A DNA stretch of 64,000 nt from the NCBI RefSeq assembly GCF_947507565.1, contig NC_089175.1:6065733-6129732 (forward strand). Reading direction: 5' to 3'. This DNA comes from Oscarella lobularis (lineage: Eukaryota; Porifera; Homoscleromorpha; Homosclerophorida; Oscarellidae). Numbering within the stretch: the first letter of the stretch is position 1; the number at the start of each line of letters is the position of its first letter. The position numbers were made by a program, and so were the translations under genes. Shown here piece after piece: positions 13,619-24,084 of this stretch. The notes beneath the pieces are model-generated. The model saw nothing but the letters and a program-made list of their open reading frames with translations. It searched no databases and was not told where the DNA came from.

Positions 13619-15422
13619 TCAAGCCTTTGCCTGGCTTGTGGGGGTCGCGGTGGCGCCGCCGCCGTCGTCGCCGCCGCCCATAGCAACGTAGAGCTTCTTA
13701 TCGACGACTTTGGGCACGGGTCGAATCATCGTGCCGAGTTCGCGTTCGATTTGACAGAGAAGCTCCTTGTCTTTTTCCGTGACGAGACTGATGGCGAGAC
13801 CGAGATGGCCGTAGCGGCCCGAGCGGCCGACGCGGTGGAGATACGTCTCGGCGTTGCGAGGAAAATCGAAGTTGATCACCACGTTGACCGCTTGAATGTC
13901 TATGCCTCTAGTAAAGAGATCTAGAAAAAAAAAGATTAATAAATAATATTTATTTATTTTTCTTCTTCTTGCCTGTGCACACTAAGTTTCTACAGTGGCC
14001 CGCTTTGAAGTCGTGGAAGACTCGGTTTCGGTGCTCCTGGCGCATTCGCGCGTGAATGAAGTAGCACGAGTAGCCGAGATCCGTGATCTTGCGAGCGAGA
14101 AGCTCAACCCGTTGGGTCGAATTACAGAAAATGATCGCCTGGTTGATTTGCAACTAAGAGGGGGGAGGTACAGGTATCATTTTAATTAAAGGGGATATCG
14201 GATCTAGTGATAATTAATTTATTTATTTACCTTCGCAACCAGGGTGTTGAGGCAGTGAATTTTCTGCCTTTCCTCAACAAAGGCGTAGAATTCGGTGATG
14301 CCTTTGAGAGTGAGTTCATCCATGAGATTGATCTCGTAGGGTCTTTGCAGGTATCTCTCCTACGAGGGAGGGAAACTGATGATGATGATGATGATGTACA
14401 ATGTATGTAGACTCTTACAGTGAAATGTTGAACAGAAACAGGAAATGTCGCTGAGTAGCAAAGAATCTGCCTCGAAGACGGCAAATACGAGATAATCTTA
14501 TCGATGGTGTGAGACTGATTCATAGACAATAGCTTATCAGCCTACATAGAAAAACCCCCATGAGACACAAAGACATATGAAGATTCTTTATGTAGTAGTA
14601 GTACCTCATCCATAACAAGAATACCACAATTGGTCATGTTGGCTACACCACGCTCGGTCAAATCCAAAACGCGACCCGGGGTAGCCACAACAACATGAAC
14701 TAAAAAAATAGAATAAATTTTTTATTGATTATTTCTCTTATTGATTTTCTTTCTATCTTTCGTACCAACACGATCGAGTCTCATGATATCGTCCCTCAGA
14801 CTCGTTCCACCCGTCGTCACCATCACCTGCACGCCCATGTGCTTGCTCAACTCCTTACTGATCTGCGACGTCTGGAGCGCCAACTCGCGCGTCGGAACCA
14901 ATACCATAGCTAAAGAAAAAAAAAACGATTACGTTCAGTCCCCCCAAAGGGGGCCCCCCTCCCTCTATTCTAACCTTGAATGGAATCCTTATCGGTGTCG
15001 ATTCGCTCGAGCAACGGTATGAGATAGGCGCCCGTTTTCCCCGTGCCGTTTTTCGCTCGCGCGAGAATGTCTTTTCCGGCGAGCGCGACGGGAATGCTCT
15101 CCTCTTGAACGGGAGACGGTTTTTCGAAGCCCTTTTCGAAGATGCCCATGAGGAGTTCGCGTTTGAGGCAGTAGTCTTCGAAGTCTTGGCCTTTCGTACG
15201 AGTTACGTCCTGGTTACGTCGGTTACGTCACTTTGGTGTGATTTTTCGGGGTTTTCTTACCTCCGTTTGAACGCGCGTATCGCGCGGCGGACGCTTGAGC
15301 TTTGCCTTCCAGTCGTCGGTCATTTCCGAGGGTCTAGGAGCACGGTAATTAGGAGGTGGGTGTGGGGGCGGTGGTTTTTTGACGGATTACTGCGCCGACG
15401 TCGTCGTTGCCGCCGTGGCCAT
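13619..15422 (-). CDS. DDX6: DEAD-box RNA helicase DDX6/Me31B
   Basis: Nine exons: 15,391-15,422; 15,261-15,333; 14,975-15,209; 14,766-14,909; 14,605-14,699; 14,419-14,541; 14,231-14,359; 13,973-14,153; 13,619-13,920. They give 437 residues (human DDX6 has 483). Motifs in order: Q motif ([10 protein letters not shown]), Walker [29 protein letters not shown] split by an intron (MDE/AD), [16 protein letters not shown], and the C-terminal [25 protein letters not shown] and [15 protein letters not shown] segments typical of this orthologue. DDX6 is a cytoplasmic P-body helicase that couples deadenylation to decapping and translational repression. The intron between 13,973 and 13,920 has a GC donor. 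The glycine/alanine-rich tail after KKLYVA is lineage-specific. Confidence 0.96.
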
Positions 15423-16108
15423 GTCGTGTGCGCAATAAACGGGTTCAAAAGTCGCTTTCGAGGTCGTTGAATGAGCCGCTCGCAACGGGATGACTGCGAT
15501 TCGCGACGATTCTCGTTCCAACTTTTAACTGTTGATTGCGCATGCGCCGCCTCAGCTGTTGGCGACTTTTTACCGAATTGTGATTTTTTCGTTCATGGAC
15601 AGTAGTCTTCTAGCCTTTATACAACCTCTACTACTACTAGTAACTATCCAAAAGAATTTCATAACTTGCCTAAATTTACATACCTAGTCTTGTTGATGAT
15701 GATCAAACGACAAGAAAATCGTCCCTGAAGTTTTCTATCTTTCAAATAGATCTTGAGTCTAGACATCTGTAAATATACAGTAGCTTGTTTTTGACAAAAA
15801 CATTCTTTTGACTAGTGTGAGGTCGAAAAATTAGTTGAAATCGTTTACTCTTTTTCTAAAAAGCAAAACAAAATTATCGAGGAAGGATTTTATGAGAGAC
15901 TGCCTCTCGGACAAAGCCTTGGACCTGGAGATGATATTGGCACCGAGTACCTTTTAGGATAGTCATAAAGTGAAGTCATACGGGTCATCTCTGAAATCGC
16001 CTTTTTTCCCCGAGTCCCTCGACCATGATCAGACAACACGGATGTTGTTGAAACCAATTCGCATCCACCATTGTTCTTCTAACGGGCGCACAGCTATAGT
16101 TAATACTT
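15423..16108. other. Divergent intergenic region between DDX6 and the first receptor gene
   Basis: About 690 bp separating the minus-strand helicase start from the plus-strand receptor start, so it probably holds both promoters. No coding domain was recognised. Part of it (about 15,430-15,600) resembles sequence at 18,585-18,700 upstream of another receptor gene. Confidence 0.5.
15537..15548 (+). promoter_or_regulatory. NRF1-type palindrome TGCGCATGCGCC
   Basis: The sequence matches the metazoan NRF-1 consensus (YGCGCAYGCGCR) at 11 of 12 positions and lies about 115 bp upstream of the DDX6 start, a usual position for this factor at housekeeping promoters. Binding is inferred from the motif only. 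Confidence 0.45.
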
Positions 16109-17161
16109 ATGGCCGCTAACAACAGTTCAGTGTCTACCGCCGAAGTCATTTTGTTACACGCAGATGATGAGGTTCCTACCGATAGCTGGTGTCCCAGTTC
16201 TAACAACTTTAACACTTATTCCACGGAAACAAACAACGTTGACGGCGTTTGGATCTTTTGCACAATCGTCATTCTCGTTGGAAACATTTCTGTGTTGCTG
16301 TGGCGATGCACTCGTCAAAGCGATCAAAGGAACAGTGTTTCATCGATTCTGATTATCAATTTGGCAGCGTCGGACCTTTTGCTTGGAATTCAAATGCTTC
16401 TCTACCTGTTCCTCGTAGCATGGCCATGCTCCGTGTTTCACCACAAAGCAGTTGTAAATATCTTCTGCCACCTGTCGCTGTGGCTACAGACTGTTAGCGT
16501 TCTGATGTCCGCACTTCTTACTGTGACAATAGCCGTGTACTTCCTCGTTTCTTTGGGTTGTTTGCAGTGCTCGCGTAAGTGCATCGCAGCGATACTTGTA
16601 TCAGAATGGATGCTGATTATTTGTGGATCCTCGGCTGTGCTCGTTACACCATCTCCGTTTGAGGATGATGTATATGATAATTTTGATTCTTTGCAGTGCC
16701 TTCCAGTGTTTATCGAAATTCTGTTATTCAACGGCCCTATTACATTTTTTCTGTTCATAGTAGCAATAATGTACATTGTCCTGCTGATAAAGATCAAGCA
16801 ACAAGGACAGCGCCCTAGTGTTTCAACCCGCGTTGCGCAAATTCAGCTTATCTCCATTGCTTTCGCATCCTTCATTTGTTGGGGAATAAGCTTGCCAATA
16901 TCAATTCTCTTGTCTAACGGAACTTATTATGACCAATATTGTATTGCAGCTGTGGCTATTAGCAACCCGCTGGTATTCACGCTACTGTCTCCGCCTTTCA
17001 TCAAATCTGCGAAAAGGGTCTGGGAATGCTTGTGCTACAAATGCGGTCAATCAATTCCAGCGGAAGAAATTACTTCTGATGGAGAAGGCAGAGAGCCCTT
17101 TTTGACAAGAATAGCAAGTCAGACGAACTATTCATCATCTGAAAGCAGAATTGAAGTTTGA
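16109..17161 (+). CDS. LGR-like seven-transmembrane receptor, copy A
   Basis: Single exon, 350 residues. Seven hydrophobic segments lie at about 47-69, 82-104, 117-139, 154-174, 200-224, 240-262 and 270-292. Family A landmarks: GN in helix 1 (LVGNISVL), AS-D in helix 2 (NLAASDLLLG), W in helix 4, a C-L-P in the second extracellular loop as in LGR/RXFP receptors, CWG in helix 6, and NPLVF in helix 7 in place of NPxxY. The Arg of the E/DRY motif is absent: the position after helix 3 reads VYF. There is no leucine-rich ectodomain; the N terminus is about 45 residues with N-S-S. The tail ends SRIEV, a possible class II PDZ ligand. Ligand unknown. Confidence 0.88.
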   Translation: MAANNSSVSTAEVILLHADDEVPTDSWCPSSNNFNTYSTETNNVDGVWIFCTIVILVGNISVLLWRCTRQSDQRNSVSSILIINLAASDLLLGIQMLLYLFLVAWPCSVFHHKAVVNIFCHLSLWLQTVSVLMSALLTVTIAVYFLVSLGCLQCSRKCIAAILVSEWMLIICGSSAVLVTPSPFEDDVYDNFDSLQCLPVFIEILLFNGPITFFLFIVAIMYIVLLIKIKQQGQRPSVSTRVAQIQLISIAFASFICWGISLPISILLSNGTYYDQYCIAAVAISNPLVFTLLSPPFIKSAKRVWECLCYKCGQSIPAEEITSDGEGREPFLTRIASQTNYSSSESRIEV

Positions 17162-17295
17162 ACTACTTCCGACTGTTCACCAACTCCCAGTTTAGTCAGT
17201 GAAAACGCTTCCATGCATGCAATCTTTACTTTGTGTGACCTTTATCATCCTAGATTTTTAGTTCGTAGTTTATTCCGTTGGCATAGTAATTTTTT

Positions 17296-17645
17296 GTCTT
17301 TCTAATAAAAACTGCGCACCTTAGGTACCTTGCCGTTTCTAATATAATGCGCCACGTATATTCAACTTGATGTGGATAAGATCGTGTTGTGTTTCACACG
17401 ATGGAGCCCAGTCAATTTCATCTGAATATAGATTTGGAAAATTTCTAACACCAAATTGATTATACCACGCCCGGAAGTTAAAAAACCATACAAGTCGGCT
17501 TGCCTGAAACCGGCTTGCGAAGTATGACGTACTTAGGTTCAAGGGCGCTATACACATGAATGCTATTTTACCGTGACTGCAGTCAATAGTTTGACATTGC
17601 AAAGCCAAGGTGGGCCATGCAGAATTCCAGTGAACGCATGCGTTA
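17296..17645 (+). repeat. Receptor 3'-flank module, copy 1
   Basis: A stretch of about 350 bp downstream of receptor A recurs after other receptor copies. Recognisable blocks are taccttgccgtttctaa, a CACGCCCGG-AGTT block, the hairpin-like GTCGGCTTGCCTGAAACCGG (stem imperfect in this copy) and tatgacgtacttaggttca. No coding frame is conserved across copies. Confidence 0.7.
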
Positions 17646-17687
17646 GTATCCTTACTCTTATTATGCTAGATTTTATGCTAGATTAAT

Positions 17688-18310
17688 CATGCTGCAGTTG
17701 TTCACCTAAACCAATTGTATTGGTGCTTGCAATAGAATGGGTGGAATTGATGCCCATTGTTGGATGCTGGAACCATTTTAAGGCCATGGATCCGTTTTAT
17801 AAAATAGAATTGACCAAAGTATTCAATTCTGCATATTGCCTTTCAACGTTGTCTGTCTCGGACGTTCACAGCGTTGCTTTGTGCATTACATGTCTCTTGT
17901 TTGTAGCAGCAGTGGCGTACATAGGTTTGCTAGTGAAAACTAGACAACTAGCAAACCGTTACAAGGCTTCAATCACTGGTCTAGGAATTCGGCTTCTCGT
18001 CATTTCGTTTGTTTCTTTCACTTGCTGGGCTACATATTGGCCTCTTGCGCTCTCCAAGAACATGAATTTTTATTTCAACCAACTTTGTCTTGCAACGGTG
18101 GCTATTTGCAATCCGCTGGTGTTTACGCTCCTGTCTCGGCCTTTTTTCAAATATATTAAAAGCGTTTGGATTCGCGTTTCCTACAAATGCGGACGACCAC
18201 ATCGACTCAGCGAAATTTGCTCATCAGAAGAAGAGGAACGAGATCCGCTTCTGACAAGAGTGGCAAGTCAGACGAACTATTCATCGACTGAAAACAGAAC
18301 TGACGTTTGA
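17688..18310 (+). pseudogene. 5'-truncated receptor copy B (helices 4-7 only)
   Basis: The open frame from 17,720 encodes only helices 4-7 and the C-tail (CWATYWP in helix 6, NPLVF in helix 7, ending NRTDV). Homology to the broken copy at 24,085-25,052 starts abruptly near 17,688 inside what should be the loop before helix 4, so helices 1-3 are missing. The retained part has no frameshift and is very similar to the 24-25 kb copy. It is either a pseudogene or a short transcript product; a four-helix product would not be expected to work as a receptor. Confidence 0.8.
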
Positions 18311-18643
18311 ACTACAGTACTCGCTAGTTTTTTATCCATCCCCACTTATAGAATCAACCACTGTACCTGCATGTTCTAAGGTGCATAATCATATGAGCAT
18401 TCATAGGGATGACTTCGTCTTAGAAGGGGAGACGGACATTCCTATCGCGTTTGACGCTGTAGTTGTCGAACCTTGGCCATCTGTAGGTTCTGAATAGGAG
18501 TGTGACGTCGCCTGCACAATGTTTGCCCTACACCGCTCTGTGAGAGCGCTTAGTGCAAAGAGCAACCGTTCACGGTCAACGTCGTCATGGCTATATCGTA
18601 AACGACGTCAAAAGTCGCTTCCGAATGAGTGTACACTTCAGAT

Positions 18644-18655
18644 TGCGCATGCGCC
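18644..18655 (+). promoter_or_regulatory. NRF1-type palindrome upstream of receptor C
   Basis: TGCGCATGCGCC is identical to the motif at 15,537 and is set in a short similar context (caaaagtcgctt upstream in both). A second, weaker match TGCGCATGCGTT lies at 18,804-18,815. This may be a duplicated promoter fragment. Confidence 0.4.
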
Positions 18656-18885
18656 TGCTTATTTTGAGCAGAGGAAACCTATTTTTTATTCATGAACAAG
18701 CTTATCAAATTATCAACGAGCGGGAGTGCTGTCACTGGGTACCACATACACCGCGAATCCTTTTTGTTCATTTATCTGCTGCGGCAATGCGTACACTAAA
18801 GATTGCGCATGCGTTTGAATTGGGGACTCACTTACGGACCCGAACCGACCATTTTCTTCGTACAGTCGATTGCAAGCTTCAAGTC

Positions 18886-19920
18886 ATGGCTAACGTTACT
18901 GGTATGATACTGGCCTTGTTCCCAGACCATCCTACCAATGCCATTCCGTGTAACATAAATGGCAGCACATCTCACGTCGTCGACGTCAAACTACCCGCAC
19001 TCGCCGGAACAGACGACTTTGACTACGTTTGGCTAATTTTCACAATCCTCGTTCTGGTTGGAAACAGTCTTGCCTTGCTGTGGCGATGTACACGACGACG
19101 CGATCAAAGAAACAGCAGTTTGTCAATTCTCGTGATCAATTTGGCAGCGGCAGATCTTCTGCTCGGCATTCAAATGCTTCTCTACATGTTCCTCACGGCA
19201 TGGCCATGCTCCGCGCTTTACCACCCAGCAGTTGTGAGCGGCCTAAGCTACCTGTCGGCGTGTCTACAGATAACAAGCATCATGATGTCCTCAGCTATTA
19301 TCATGACAACAACCTTTTACTTCATGATTTCTTGGGGTTGTCGCTGCTCGCCTAAATGGATTATAGGGATACTTGTAGTAGAATGGTTAGGGGTATCCAG
19401 TGCGGGATGCTGCTATGTGACGCTCGTTCAGGACGATGTTCGTGAAGCTTCCGGCGTTTCGCTGAATTCTGCATTGTGCCTTAAATGGGCGCTATTCTTT
19501 TGGGCTATCTGCAACGTTATCACAACTGCGCTGTTCATATTGGCGTTCGCTGTTATGATGACAGTCCTCAAACGACGGACTCCGGAAGACCGTCGGAATC
19601 GCAATGCAGGATGGCAGATTCGGTTCATGATAATGGCGTTTTTATCCTTTTTTTCTTTTGTCATAGACGGGCCGGGCGACATGTACATGGACATAAACAT
19701 CTACTATGCTCAACTTTGGCTTGCTGCAAAGGCGTTGATCAATTCGCTCATATTCACAATAGCCTCTAAGGCTTTTTTCAAATCTGTTAAAAGAAATTGG
19801 ATTATCTTACGCTACAAATGCGGACAACCGCTTCACGTTTTAGATATTCACTCAGAAGAAGGAGAAAGTCAAGATACGCTTATTCTAATAACGGCAACTG
19901 AAAATAGAATTGACGTCTGA
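18886..19920 (+). CDS. LGR-like seven-transmembrane receptor, copy C
   Basis: Single exon. The ATG at 18,886 (MANVTGMILALF) is preferred over an upstream in-frame ATG at 18,553 because it aligns with the starts of the other copies and begins a short N terminus with N-x-T/S sites; this gives 344 residues. Helix landmarks: VGNS in helix 1, NLAAADLLLG in helix 2, FYF in place of the DRY region. This is the most divergent intact member: helix 7 reads NSLIF rather than NPLVF, the helix 6 CWG is lost, and the usual SQTNYSS tail motif is shortened to ITATENRIDV. The terminal RIDV is kept. A partly degraded or re-specialised receptor. Confidence 0.82.
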   Translation: MANVTGMILALFPDHPTNAIPCNINGSTSHVVDVKLPALAGTDDFDYVWLIFTILVLVGNSLALLWRCTRRRDQRNSSLSILVINLAAADLLLGIQMLLYMFLTAWPCSALYHPAVVSGLSYLSACLQITSIMMSSAIIMTTTFYFMISWGCRCSPKWIIGILVVEWLGVSSAGCCYVTLVQDDVREASGVSLNSALCLKWALFFWAICNVITTALFILAFAVMMTVLKRRTPEDRRNRNAGWQIRFMIMAFLSFFSFVIDGPGDMYMDINIYYAQLWLAAKALINSLIFTIASKAFFKSVKRNWIILRYKCGQPLHVLDIHSEEGESQDTLILITATENRIDV

Positions 19921-20194
19921 ATCACTTGCGACTTTTACCCAATTCAATTTGCTAGTTAATTAGTAAAACACTTGTGTTCAGTCCTTGTCAGTTGCGATTT
20001 TTTTGTTCTTTGTGTTAATCTTTCGTCTTCCTACTGAGCGTTGAAACGCCTGCAAATAAAAAGATGCAAGCACAGACTCTTTCTCTCTATCAGTCCTTTG
20101 ATGGCGTCTAATATAAACATTCTAAATCAATTTCCTCTCAAGCAAATCATGCGTGGGAGACGGTGGGAGCCAATTGAAATAAATTCCAAGGAAT

Positions 20195-21223
20195 ATGGCC
20201 AACGCCACAATGCGTGCACAGCCTATCGCACGAATGGATCGGCTATTTATTGTGATGATAATCACACTTTCTACGATTTCAAACTTCCCTATCTCAGAGG
20301 AACAAACGATGTTGACTACGTTTGGCTCATATTTGCGCACTCTTAGTTCTCGTTGGAAACATTTCTGTGTTGGTGTGGCGATGTACTCGTCGAAGCGATC
20401 AAAGGAACAGCGTTCCATCGATTCTGATTATCAATTTGGCAACAGCAGACCTTCTACTAGGCATTCAAATGCTTCTCTACCTGTTCCTCATAGCGTGGCC
20501 GTGCTCTGTGTTTAGCCACGAGACTGTTGTAATTGTTTTCTGCGACGTGTCGGCTTGGCTACAGATGGTGAGCACGATGATGTCCTCAGTTACTACCACA
20601 ACAATAGCCTTCTACTTCGTCATTTCTTTAACTTGCTCCTCACACTGCTCACGCAAATGCATTGTAGCGCTACTCCTATCGGAATGGATGCTGTTATCTT
20701 GTGTATCATGCAGTTTGGCCATTATTAACGCCAGCTCAATTGATCCTGATTTTGAGTCTATTCAGTGCCTTCCAGTTTCAGTCACGATGCTGTTCTATGG
20801 TGGCGTTATTGATTTTTTGCTGCTCATAGCAGTGATACTATACGTTGTCCTGCTAGTAAAGATAAAAAAACAAGGAAATCGTCCCAGTGCTTCAGCCACA
20901 GTTGCTCAAATTCAGCTTATTTTCATTGCCTTTGCATCCTTCCTCTGTTGGGGAATATCCATGGCATTATCTTCCTTGTTGCGGTGGCCTTACGGAACGT
21001 ATTATGACCAATATGGTGTTGTAGCAATCCACTGGTATTCACGCTACTGTCTAAGCCTTTCATCAAATCTCTGAAAAGTGTCTGGCAATGCTTTCGTTAC
21101 AACTGCGGTCACCCAACCCCATTTGACCAAATCTACTCATCAGAAGGAGGAAGAGATCCTCTTCTGACAAGAGTAGCAAGTCAGACAAACTATTCATCAT
21201 CTGACAACAGAATTGACGTTTGA
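20195..21223 (+). pseudogene. Receptor copy D, frameshifted
   Basis: The whole receptor is recognisable but needs several frame changes: the ATG at 20,195 is out of frame with the following FKLPYLRGTNDVDYVWLI segment; two extra bases (at) in helix 1 near 20,330 lead to a stop; helices 1-6 then read open from 20,322 (RCTRRSDQRNS, NLATADLLLG, CWGIS); and a short deletion near 21,030 removes the start of helix 7 and shifts frame before the tail, whose SQTNYSS...RIDV is still legible. It heads the left copy of the duplicated receptor/PIH1D1/XRCC2 unit. Confidence 0.85.
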
Positions 21224-21354
21224 ACTACTCGGCGACTTTTACCATCCCTAGTTTAGTAGAACACTTATGTGTTATTCTTACATTTATGGTAGTTATCATT
21301 TCATAGTTCATTGTGTTGGCATAGTCACTACCAACTTTTTCGTTTTCTTATTAA

Positions 21355-21740
21355 ACTGAGCACCTACCTTACCGTTTCTAACATAATACGCCAAATCAAT
21401 ATCCAGATGGAATAGACTTGGCTCCAATGTGTCAAGCACAACGCGATCCTCACCCACATCAAGTTGAATATACTTAGATGATTTCTAAGCCCAAGATTAA
21501 CACAAGTAGAATTAATTAACAGGTATGCATAGAGCGAAATATACCACGCCCGGTAGTTGAACTTCAAGAACCATAAAAGTCGGCTTGCCTGAAGCCGGCT
21601 CGCGAAATATGACGTACTTAGGTTCAGGAGCTCTACATATTATTAAATATCACGTGACTGCATTCAATGGTTTGATCTTACGAAGGTGGGCCAGAGTTGC
21701 CAGCCAAGGGAATTGCATTTGTTTGATGAGGAGATTCCTG
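21355..21740 (+). repeat. Receptor 3'-flank module, copy 2
   Basis: Contains the module in full, including the hairpin at 21,579-21,599 (GTCGGCTT, loop GCCTG, AAGCCGGC; eight pairs with one G-U). It is followed by the acgtacttaggttcaggagc block and the gaaggtgggcc block shared with the copy at 28,735. Confidence 0.75.
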
Positions 21741-21795
21741 ATTCTCACTAGTTACACACGCCTTTGATATGTCTTCAAAATGGGCCCTCTTTCAC

Positions 21796-22644
21796 CTACC
21801 TATCCATTTCCATAATGACGGGTTTGTAGCTCGTTCGAACTGTTTGTTCGCTGACGAACCCAAGACACTTTTTCCGTTTCAATTTACGTAAAGCTAGAAG
21901 AGAGAGATTACAGATAGGTTTGGGAAAGAAATCACTGTGCCATACTTCTATCTAAGGTCAGCTCATATTTCTGTTCTAGTCCATCCAGAATAACCGTCAT
22001 AAAGAAAGAATGAAACACGTCGTCTTCCTGTAAGATTTGCTCTGTAAAAGTTTTGTCGTATCAAATAGCATATTTACCTCGGTCTTTTTTAGAAATTTGG
22101 GATTGACAACGACGTCGTAAGCCGTGCAAGATTTTCCACCTTCCATGGAACATCTAATCACGGTTTTGTTCGATTATTTATCATGCGTCTTACTTTTATC
22201 TAGTTCTGTGTGAGGAAGTCCAAAACTGATTGGCACGCGATATCTCATTGGATCTTCGGAGGAGATGATTTCAGCCAATTCGACTGCACTTATGTCTTTT
22301 GGAGCAGGCAACTAAAAGTAGACCAAATTATAGATAAAATTAAAAATCTGATTTGAAAAAAGGCACCTGATCTGATTTGCAAATATTTATAAAAATCTTT
22401 TCACCCTTTTGAGTTTGGCCTTTTAGACAATAGACTAAGAGATGAAATGCTCCCTTTGCCTTTCGAGTCTATTTTTTACTGACTTGGCTCTGGCAAAACG
22501 ACTTGGGTAGTGATCTGAGGAGCAGGTTCCTCTTTCGGGGCCTCTTTTGCGTCCTACAGTAAAATTACAAAATCGATAATGCACCGAGAAGATTCTTACG
22601 TTGATTAGAAGCTTTTCTAGAACAGCCTGGTTCTCTGAATCCAT
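21796..22644 (-). CDS. PIH1D1: PIH1-domain protein (PIH1D1-like), left copy
   Basis: Seven exons are read on the minus strand from ATG at 22,644 (MDSENQAVLEKLLIN) to TAG at 21,796. Segments match the PIH1 N-terminal domain: YCLKGQTQKGEKIFINIC, LPAPKDISAVELAEII, YRVPISFGLPHTELD, SCTAYDVVVNPKF, FMTVILDGLEQKYELTL, then the short end GFVSEQTVRTSYKPVIMEM. PIH1D1 is the client-binding subunit of the R2TP-HSP90 co-chaperone that assembles snoRNPs, RNA polymerase II and PIKK complexes. About 185-190 residues, shorter than human, with no C-terminal CS-like domain. The exon 4/exon 5 junction (near 22,150-22,195) does not fit a GT-AG intron in the needed phase; the right copy has the same problem. The start lies 40 bp from the divergent XRCC2 copy. 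Confidence 0.8.
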
Positions 22645-22684
22645 GTTTTGGCAAAATACTACTGAATCGATTTAACGTGCGTTA
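22645..22684. promoter_or_regulatory. 40-bp bidirectional promoter, left copy
   Basis: Only 40 bp separate the two divergent start codons of the PIH1D1-like gene and the XRCC2 copy. The arrangement is repeated at 30,016-30,055. A shared promoter is inferred; transcript leaders must overlap the neighbouring coding region or be very short. Confidence 0.55.
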
Positions 22685-23250
22685 ATGCAGCAAAAGAAGA
22701 GCGTCAAATCAGAAACAGCAGTTCAAGTAATAGAACAACCATTTCCAAACCGTACCCGTTTGATTTATGTAGCTCTTCTCTCGTCTCGGCGTCAAACGCC
22801 GCGTCCGATGCGTGGAAAATCGCCTTTTTTCGTCTGCATGCGACGAGGGAATCCTTTCCGGCGACGTAATTGAATTCTCGGGCGACGAAGGCACGGGAAA
22901 ATCCGAAATGCTACTCGACGTCGCAGCCCATACCCTAGAAAACCATAAATGCGTTTTCTACGTCGACACGGACGCGCGTTTCTCTCTGCCTCGATTCGCA
23001 ACGATCCTCCGATCTCGCATCGAGCCAGGAAACGACGGGGAACGCACGTTAAAGGAGCTCCTGTCGCGATTCTATTACTTGCGTTGTCATTCGACTTTCC
23101 AATTGATATCATCACTTCAGAATATGAAATCTTTATTGACTTCGGTTCAAGATGCGGCGTGTTTGATGTTGGATTAGGATAGCGTCTCTGCTTTCTACTT
23201 GCGGGATCGTTGCCAAGGAGACAACGAAGCCAATCAGGAAAGCTTCGGTT
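22685..23250 (+). pseudogene. XRCC2: XRCC2 copy, truncated and interrupted
   Basis: Nearly identical to the intact gene at 30,056 from the start codon through the Walker A region (GDEGTGKS) to LMLD. A six-base insertion relative to the intact copy then brings in a TAG stop near 23,175, just before the SVSAFYW Walker B region. Homology to XRCC2 ends near 23,245, where receptor sequence begins. The C-terminal third is missing, so this is a pseudogene left by the segmental duplication. Confidence 0.9.
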
Positions 23251-23254
23251 ACCG

Positions 23255-23582
23255 GTTAGCAAATTTGGCTCATCGCAATTGCTTTTGCTTCCTTCACTTG
23301 TTGGAGCATATACTGGCTGTTTGAATATTACCCAGTTAACGAGATTTTTTATGTTCAATTTTGTTTCGCCGCTGTGGCTGTTTGCAATCCGTTGATATTC
23401 ACGCTACTATCTAAGCCTTTCTTCAAATCAGCAAAAGGTGTCTGGGAATGCTTTTGTTACAAATGCGGTCGCCCAACTCCACTTGACCAAATTTACTCAT
23501 CAGAAGAAGTACGAGATCTGCTTCTGACAAGAGTGGCAACTGGCAAGTCAATTTATCATCTGAAAACAGAATTTAAGTTTGA
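23255..23582 (+). pseudogene. Receptor 3' fragment fused to the XRCC2 pseudogene
   Basis: Helices 6-7 and the cytoplasmic tail of a receptor copy (CWSIYWL-like helix 6, CNPLIFTLLSKPFFKSAKG, YKCGRPTPLDQIYSSEE) begin directly after the XRCC2 break. The tail is frameshifted near 23,540 so the usual SQTNYSS...RIDV is lost. Confidence 0.8.
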
Positions 23583-24084
23583 ACTACTCGCGACTGTTCA
23601 GTGTTCACCAACTCCCATGCATGCATGCATGCAGTTTAGATGAACGCTTGCGTGCGTGCGTGCTATCCTTACTTTCATGGCCGTTGTCATGCTAGATATT
23701 TAGTTCCTCGCGTTGGCATGATCACTACCAATTTCTTTTGTCTTTCTATTAAATAATAAAAGTGAGCACATATTTTGCCATTTTTTCACATGATACTGTA
23801 CGCCAAATAATGACGGTATTCAAGTAATAATTATCCAGGTTCCAATTTATGACGTTGAATGATCCTAAACCGGTAAAATAAATAGAATCAAGGAGAATAC
23901 GAAATACAGCCTTATACGTTTGGTCTGAGCGCGCTTAGTTAAAAAATCGCTTGTAAGAGCTCATCATTCTGCTGATTCTACAGCCTGAGGGCACGATAGT
24001 CCACGAGAAGTCGATCTTCGATTTCTTTCGCCATTCAAGTTCATCGCTTACAGGCCTGCGAACGTCTCTCGCCGTTGTTATGGC

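Noticed and set aside
18553-18885. A 111-residue N-terminal extension of receptor C
   Set aside because: It is rich in charged residues and His, has no similarity to other copies, and includes the NRF1-like promoter sequences; the ATG at 18,886 aligns with the family.
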